Shown: in pieces, positions 5,261 to 8,570 of the stretch
Numbering within the stretch: the stretch's first letter is position 1
How the letters are laid out: the number at the start of each line of letters is the position of its first letter
NCBI GenBank assembly: GCA_036378375.1
Contig: DASUWQ010000589.1
Span: 1 to 8,570, forward strand
Reading direction: 5' to 3'
Source of the DNA: JAFAVN01 sp036378375
Lineage (GTDB): Bacteria; Verrucomicrobiota; Verrucomicrobiia; Chthoniobacterales; JAFAMB01
Length of the DNA: 8,570 nt
The notes under the pieces: model-generated
The model's database searches: none
The model's input: the letters and a program-made list of their open reading frames with translations, nothing else
What the model was told of the DNA's origin: nothing
Translations under genes and position numbers: made by a program

Positions 5261-5728
5261 ATGGCGAATACCTACACCCAGATCTACGTCCAGATTGTTT
5301 TCGCTGTGCAGGGAAGGCAAAGCCTGATCCAGCGACAACATAACGATGAACTTTAAAAATACATGGCCGGCATCATCTCCGGACAAGGCCAAAAGCTGAT
5401 AGCAATCAATAACATGCCGGACCATTTTCATATCCTCCTAGGCCAAACGCCAAACATCGCACTTTCCGATTTGGTTCGCGGCATAAAAGCTGGCTCATCC
5501 GGCTTCATCAACGACCGGCGCTGGGTGCTAGGACGGTTTTCTTGGCAGGAAGGGTTCGGAGCGTTTTCGTATGCTCATTCGCAGCTAGATGCCGTCATCC
5601 GATACATTCAAAACCAACAGGAGCATCATCGCCGTACAACGTTCCAAGAAGAATACCTCGAATTTTTGAAGAGATTTAATGTACCGCACGACGAGCGATA
5701 CACGTTCCAACCGGTTACAGCCAATTAG
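5261..5728 (+). pseudogene. REP-associated tyrosine transposase (RAYT, IS200-like Y1 HUH), interrupted by one stop codon
   Basis: RAYTs are single-strand DNA transposases thought to mobilise REP elements by cutting next to their hairpins. The frame starts at ATG 5261 (MANTYTQIYVQIVFAVQG, the first strand of the fold), hits TAA at 5354-5356 as codon 32, then continues in the same frame to TAG at 5726-5728. The family usually has a residue such as Tyr here (ELYKY-like context; here EL-stop-KY), so one base change explains the stop. Downstream are the HUH motif MPDHFHILLG (His55, His57) and RYIQNQQEHH with catalytic Tyr115 and Gln119, the Y..xQ spacing of Y1 enzymes; the tail FNVPHDERYTF is typical. 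Full length would be 155 residues. Re-initiation at ATG 5363 would give 121 residues without the first beta strand, probably inactive. REP units in opposite orientation flank it on both sides. Confidence 0.88.
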
Positions 5729-5748
5729 ATGTCGCTCCTAACGGAGCT
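5729..5748 (-). repeat. REP unit R1 (module A, reverse), adjoining the transposase stop
   Basis: ATGTCGCTCCTAACGGAGCT begins on the base right after the TAG stop. It is the reverse complement of the forward type with one extra base in the loop. The transposase frame is thus bounded tightly by REP units at both ends. Confidence 0.85.
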
Positions 5749-5771
5749 GGTCCCATTCTTTTGCGACCGCT

Positions 5772-5799
5772 GCTATAAATATGTCGCTCCTACGGAGCT
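5772..5799 (-). repeat. REP unit R2 (module A, reverse)
   Basis: GCTATAAATATGTCGCTCC plus TACGGAGCT: a full-length reverse unit with a perfect hairpin and the TATA-bearing tail corresponding to TTTATAGC of the forward units. Confidence 0.87.
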
Positions 5800-5820
5800 G
5801 GTCGCATTTTGATGCTCTCG

Positions 5821-5848
5821 GCTATAGATATGCCGCAGCTACGGAGCT
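5821..5848 (-). repeat. REP unit R3 (module A, reverse, degenerate hairpin)
   Basis: GCTATAGATATGCCGCAGCT plus ACGGAGCT. The tail is intact but the hairpin arm is altered; the homologous unit at 6158-6185 has a good hairpin. Confidence 0.75.
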
Positions 5849-5862
5849 CCTTTGGAAATTTT

Positions 5863-5885
5863 GCTCCCACGGGCGCGACCATATT
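5863..5885 (+). repeat. degenerate forward REP-like unit between the modules
   Basis: GCTCCCACGGGCGCGACC followed by ATATT resembles the forward unit GCTCCGTAGGAGCGACATATT with several substitutions. It may be a worn relic marking the left end of module B. Confidence 0.35.
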
Positions 5886-5914
5886 AGCGGCTAACATGTC
5901 CCGATGATGGATAC

Positions 5915-5942
5915 AGCTCCGTAGGAGCGAAATCTTTATAGC
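5915..5942 (+). repeat. REP unit F4 (module B, forward)
   Basis: AGCTCCGTAGGAGCGAAAT plus CTTTATAGC: a full unit with a perfect hairpin, closest to F1. Confidence 0.87.
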
Positions 5943-5964
5943 TACCGTATCCAAGACGAGGCGC

Positions 5965-5985
5965 AGCTCCGTAGGAGCGACATAG
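5965..5985 (+). repeat. REP unit F5 (module B), identical to F3
   Basis: AGCTCCGTAGGAGCGACAT plus AG is identical over 21 bases to F3, and like F3 sits directly before a frame beginning x-Ala-Asn (ATA GCG AAC here, ATG GCG AAT in module A). Confidence 0.88.
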
Positions 5986-5986
5986 G

Positions 5987-6064
5987 ATAGCGAACGTCCC
6001 GGATGGTTTGCATCGGCTCAACGTGCCACAGGATGTCCTGTCTTCAAAACGGGGCCTCGATTAG
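5987..6064 (+). pseudogene. internally deleted transposase remnant of module B (25 codons)
   Basis: The frame is ATA GCG AAC at 5987, where module A has ATG GCG AAT, then 25 sense codons to TAG at 6062-6064, where the module A transposase also ends with TAG against its R1 unit. The inferred peptide starts IAN. It contains GLHRLNVPQD, which lines up with FLKRFNVPHD near the C-terminus of the full transposase, and ends SSKRGLD. Both ends of a RAYT-like gene therefore seem to be kept in frame, with about 130 codons of the middle missing and the start codon mutated. The C-terminal match is short, so its origin in a related but not identical RAYT is inference. Confidence 0.55.
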
Positions 6065-6085
6065 ATGTCGCTCCTAACCGGAGCT
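6065..6085 (-). repeat. REP unit R4 (module B, reverse)
   Basis: ATGTCGCTCCTAACCGGAGC plus T, directly after the TAG of the remnant frame, as R1 is in module A. It has one base more than R1. Confidence 0.85.
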
Positions 6086-6108
6086 GGTCCCATTCTTTTG
6101 CGACCGTT

Positions 6109-6136
6109 GCTATAAATATGTCGCTTCTATGAAGCT
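6109..6136 (-). repeat. REP unit R5 (module B, reverse, diverged)
   Basis: GCTATAAATATGTCGCTTC plus TATGAAGCT, the counterpart of R2 with three substitutions. Two of them (GCTTC against GAAGC) compensate, so the hairpin is preserved. Confidence 0.83.
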
Positions 6137-6157
6137 GGTCGCATTTCGGTGCTCTGG

Positions 6158-6185
6158 GCTATAGATATTGCGCTCCTACGGAGCT
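6158..6185 (-). repeat. REP unit R6 (module B, reverse)
   Basis: GCTATAGATATTGCGCTCC plus TACGGAGCT, the counterpart of R3 with an intact hairpin. It ends 26 bases from the stop codon of the minus-strand TPR gene and could lie in that gene's 3' transcript end. Confidence 0.85.
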
Positions 6186-6211
6186 ACTGCATTTGGGGTG
6201 CACCTACCGTT

Positions 6212-8570
6212 CTAACCAGGAAGTCCCTGCAGCGCCATCTCGCATGACCGCAATAAATTCTGTTGGTCCGCGGTGAGGACTACTGTGCCTTTGACGCGGT
6301 TCATCATCGTCAGACAACGCAAGAGCATGTCTCGCACTACCCGAAAATTAGTAGGATCGACCTGAGACAACAGAATCGCGATGCGGAAACAAGCTAACGC
6401 CGCCTGCGTCTCCCAAAACGGGTTACTCTGTCCGCGACCGCTCAGCTTCTCCCACACGGCCAGCGATTGGCGGTAGGCATGAAGAGCCTCATTTGGCGCT
6501 TTCTCCGTTGCCAACGCTTCGCCAAGAATTGTCCAATAGCCGGCCAATCCGCTCTGCCACATCGCGTTGTTTGGATCGCGATCAACCAGCTTCCGAACAA
6601 TTTGTATCGCTGCGTCGAACGCTCTTCGCGCCCCTAATTTGTCGCCTCGTTTAGACAACACATTTCCCAGGCCAATATAGATGCCGGACAAATCATGTTG
6701 TAGGTCTCCGGAATCCGGACGCTTTTGGATCAATTGCTCGGAACGAGTCACTGCGCTGAGATAAGCTCGTAAAGCGGCATCACTATCACCGATGCCGAGC
6801 AACGCGAATCCGAGTTGAGCTTCGCTTTTGCAAAGCAGGGTTTGCCAGCGCGGGTTCTGTGGATCAATCACCAAGAGACGATCGCGAATTACAGCAGTGC
6901 TTCGGGCCAAAGCCTCTTTCGCCTCGGCCAGAGATCCTTTGGCAACAAAGGTCCCGCCGATTTGAGCAAGCAGCACTCCAAGAGCTTCCACGGCCAAAGC
7001 ATTTGCGTTAGCCGGCGCGGCCAGCTTCTCTAGCGGTGGCGCCACCTCAAGATACCCCATCAACGCTGCATCCCAGTTCCCGGTCCGAAGCTGGGCTTCA
7101 GCAGCCAGAATTTTGGCCTGAATCCGCTGCAGCTCGGCTTCTGCGAACTGCTGAGCCGCAGGAGCCGCCGCAATTTGGGCATCCCCTAAATCTTTTAGCT
7201 GTTCGCCGGCGCCTTGCCTGTCTCCTTGGAGGACCAGAATCTCGGCGATCTTGGTTCTACACTGGTTCCGATACCGGATGAATTCAGCGTTCCGCGGATC
7301 ATCCGCGATTAATACTTCTAGAATAGTTTCTGCCTGTCTAAATGATTTGAGAGCGGCCTCTGAATTGTTTTTCTTTTGGAAGAACTCACCCCGGAAAACA
7401 TTCGTCATGGCTAGACTGTTCTTCCAACGCGCATTGGTCGGGTCATGAACCACCAACCTTTCAGCGATGCCTTGCGCGTCTTCAAGTTCCTTGGCGGCGC
7501 TGTCGTCCTCTCCTTGCTGGACGAGAACCTGACTTAAACGCACACGCTCCTGGACCAGATCGTACTGCCAAGCGATCGATTCCGGGTCTGCTTCGATTAG
7601 CTCGCACATGGTTGCCACCGCACTGCGATGGTAACGCACAGCATCCGTTATGTTCCCCTGCCCTAGGCTTAGTTGGCCGAGCCCGGCTTGAGCAGGCCCT
7701 AGGATTTTCAGAAGACTAACGTTACCCGGTTGAGCTTCGAGTTGCTTAACACAGAGATCAGCTGCCCGCCTGTAATCGTCGGCTGATTCAGGGAAACGGT
7801 TCTTGGACTCTAACACCTGAGCTCTACCAAACAGAAGGAGACAGAAGGCGCTGAGCCAATCGACGGCATCTGGTTGCGATGGGTCTAGCGTTTGATAGAA
7901 CTCAATCGGGCCTCGATAAACATTCAAAGCTTCATCCAACATTCCTAGGCTGTAGAGAATCGCTCCCGTCTGAACATAATGAAGCGCTACCAGGTCACGC
8001 TCTGCCAGGGTAGGATTTAGCGCTAGGAGACGCTCGTCGATTGAGATCCCTTCCCGATGCGCCGCCAATGCCCCAGCCAGATCGCCCTGTCCGCGAAGAA
8101 TGTCGCCACGGTTGTGCAGCGACGCCGCCCGTCGCCGAAGCGAATCAATATCTTCGTTTTCTCCACCAAATGCTTTATAGTAGTCCTCTACCCGAACGTT
8201 GACGTCCCTAAGCAGCTCCAGCTTGCCGATCTTCTGCAGCTTAAAGTTTAGATCGAATGTCATGAATTGAATCAGCTTCTCGGCTTCACCTCTGGCCGTG
8301 CTTGCTCGTTTCGCCGCGGAATCGGCCTCCGCTTTTGCTGACTGGGTTTCTTCGAGCGATTGCTGTAGCTCCCGCGCGTGGGCAGCTTCCTGCTCCGCGC
8401 GTTGGCGAGCTTCTTCCGCTCTGCGCTCCAGCTCAGCCCGGGCCGCTGCAGCTGACAATTCGATAAAATCGATCTCGACATCGGACAAAGCCGCTCGACT
8501 CCGGACCAATAAATCCTTGGCTTCAGCTACCGGTCTTTCCGCTTGGAGCAAATAGTCAGGCGACCGATCC
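6212..8570 (-). CDS. large TPR-repeat protein with coiled coil, C-terminal part; possibly STAND NTPase-like (partial)
   Basis: The frame stays open to the right edge (its upstream codons read DRSPDY before a TTG at 8549-8551), so this is the C-terminal 785 residues of a larger protein, ending in LPG and TAG at 6212-6214. From the edge: KDLLVRSRAALSDVEIDFIE, a segment like the 'LL.rr..LS..E..FI..S' linker that follows NTPase domains in many bacterial STAND/AAA proteins; an Ala/Glu/Arg-rich coiled coil (about residues 35-95); a helical unit with EAEKLIQFMTFDL and KIGKLELLRDVNVRVEDYY (about 95-130), also typical of those proteins; then ten or more TPR-like hairpins (about 145-705), e.g. GDILRGQGDLAGALAAHREG and LGMLDEALNVYRGPIEFYQ. 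Such C-termini usually bind partners or sense ligands. The N-terminal effector and NTPase parts are not visible; a protein kinase or caspase/TIR head is equally possible. Confidence 0.8.
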   Translation of the reverse strand, partial: DRSPDYLLQAERPVAEAKDLLVRSRAALSDVEIDFIELSAAAARAELERRAEEARQRAEQEAAHARELQQSLEETQSAKAEADSAAKRASTARGEAEKLIQFMTFDLNFKLQKIGKLELLRDVNVRVEDYYKAFGGENEDIDSLRRRAASLHNRGDILRGQGDLAGALAAHREGISIDERLLALNPTLAERDLVALHYVQTGAILYSLGMLDEALNVYRGPIEFYQTLDPSQPDAVDWLSAFCLLLFGRAQVLESKNRFPESADDYRRAADLCVKQLEAQPGNVSLLKILGPAQAGLGQLSLGQGNITDAVRYHRSAVATMCELIEADPESIAWQYDLVQERVRLSQVLVQQGEDDSAAKELEDAQGIAERLVVHDPTNARWKNSLAMTNVFRGEFFQKKNNSEAALKSFRQAETILEVLIADDPRNAEFIRYRNQCRTKIAEILVLQGDRQGAGEQLKDLGDAQIAAAPAAQQFAEAELQRIQAKILAAEAQLRTGNWDAALMGYLEVAPPLEKLAAPANANALAVEALGVLLAQIGGTFVAKGSLAEAKEALARSTAVIRDRLLVIDPQNPRWQTLLCKSEAQLGFALLGIGDSDAALRAYLSAVTRSEQLIQKRPDSGDLQHDLSGIYIGLGNVLSKRGDKLGARRAFDAAIQIVRKLVDRDPNNAMWQSGLAGYWTILGEALATEKAPNEALHAYRQSLAVWEKLSGRGQSNPFWETQAALACFRIAILLSQVDPTNFRVVRDMLLRCLTMMNRVKGTVVLTADQQNLLRSCEMALQGLPG

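Larger units (their letters stand above)
5725..5848. repeat. direct repeat copy A: transposase stop plus three reverse REP units
   Basis: This 124-base block aligns with 6061-6185 with about a dozen differences, including one single-base indel; my manual alignment gives roughly 90% identity. The match begins at the TTAG holding the stop codon and ends at the last AGCT of the third unit. Confidence 0.85.
5134..6185. mobile_element. REP/RAYT island: full module A and deleted module B
   Basis: Module A (5134-5848) is F-F-F, transposase, R-R-R. Module B (5915-6185) is F-F, 25-codon remnant, R-R-R. The opposite orientation of the units on the two sides of the gene matches REP/inverse-REP arrangements known around RAYT genes. 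The parental module looks inactive because of its stop codon, and module B would depend on a transposase supplied from elsewhere in the genome. Confidence 0.8.
6061..6185. repeat. direct repeat copy B of the three-unit REP block
   Basis: Partner of 5725-5848. Spacing between units is conserved apart from one base, so the whole block, not single units, was copied. Confidence 0.85.

Noticed and set aside
5134..6185. CRISPR array
   Set aside because: The repeats are hairpin REP units in both orientations with irregular spacing around a transposase gene; there are no regular spacers and no cas genes.
6815..7448. Plus-strand frames of 65-81 codons across the TPR gene
   Set aside because: They are shadows opposite a long continuous TPR-coding frame with coherent repeats.
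1..8570. tRNA, rRNA or known riboswitch
   Set aside because: Reading both strands I saw no cloverleaf with a TTCGA arm, no rRNA core sequence and no riboswitch consensus that I recognise; a covariance-model scan would be needed to exclude diverged ones.

Overview
The window looks like a chromosomal segment of a Verrucomicrobiota-type (PVC superphylum) bacterium, perhaps a soil Chthoniobacterales relative. That placement is inference. It rests on a putative Na+/H+ antiporter of the kind shared by Chlamydiae, Planctomycetes and Verrucomicrobia, a huge TPR protein of a style common in that superphylum, poor Shine-Dalgarno use, moderate GC, and AGCTCCGTAGGAGCGACAT-type REP elements with a resident Y1 transposase. 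No rRNA or tRNA gene was found to fix the taxonomy.

Layout. (1) 3-140: the C-terminal end of the translation-associated ATPase YchF. (2) 398-2679: a short plus-strand cluster with a small unrecognised protein, an HPr-family phosphocarrier and a putative Na+/H+ antiporter. The 5' end of the antiporter frame is built from inverted arrays of a heptanucleotide (CCTTTCA / TGAAAGG). (3) 2680-2952: a gene-free gap holding a short protein-like remnant on the minus strand and two hairpins. (4) 3118-4805: a tight two-gene unit, an HNH-like nuclease followed two bases later by a SUKH (SMI1/KNR4)-like protein, which together look like a toxin-immunity pair. (5) 5134-6185: a REP/RAYT island. Module A has three forward REP units, a Y1 (HUH) transposase gene broken by one in-frame stop codon, and three reverse REP units. 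Module B has two forward units, a 25-codon remnant keeping only what look like the two ends of a transposase gene, and three reverse units. (6) 6212-8570: the C-terminal part of a large minus-strand protein with a coiled coil and many TPRs, running off the window; it resembles the region after the NTPase domain of STAND-type proteins.

How it fits together. The left third is housekeeping/regulatory (translation factor, HPr, ion transport). The rest is accessory: a likely conflict pair, a decaying but instructive REP transposon family, and a possible STAND-type sensor. The best candidates for something undescribed are the HNH-SUKH pair without a visible delivery domain, the side-by-side full and internally deleted REP/RAYT modules whose REP hairpin also supplies the ribosome-binding site, and the heptad array lying between the only plausible start codon and the antiporter body.
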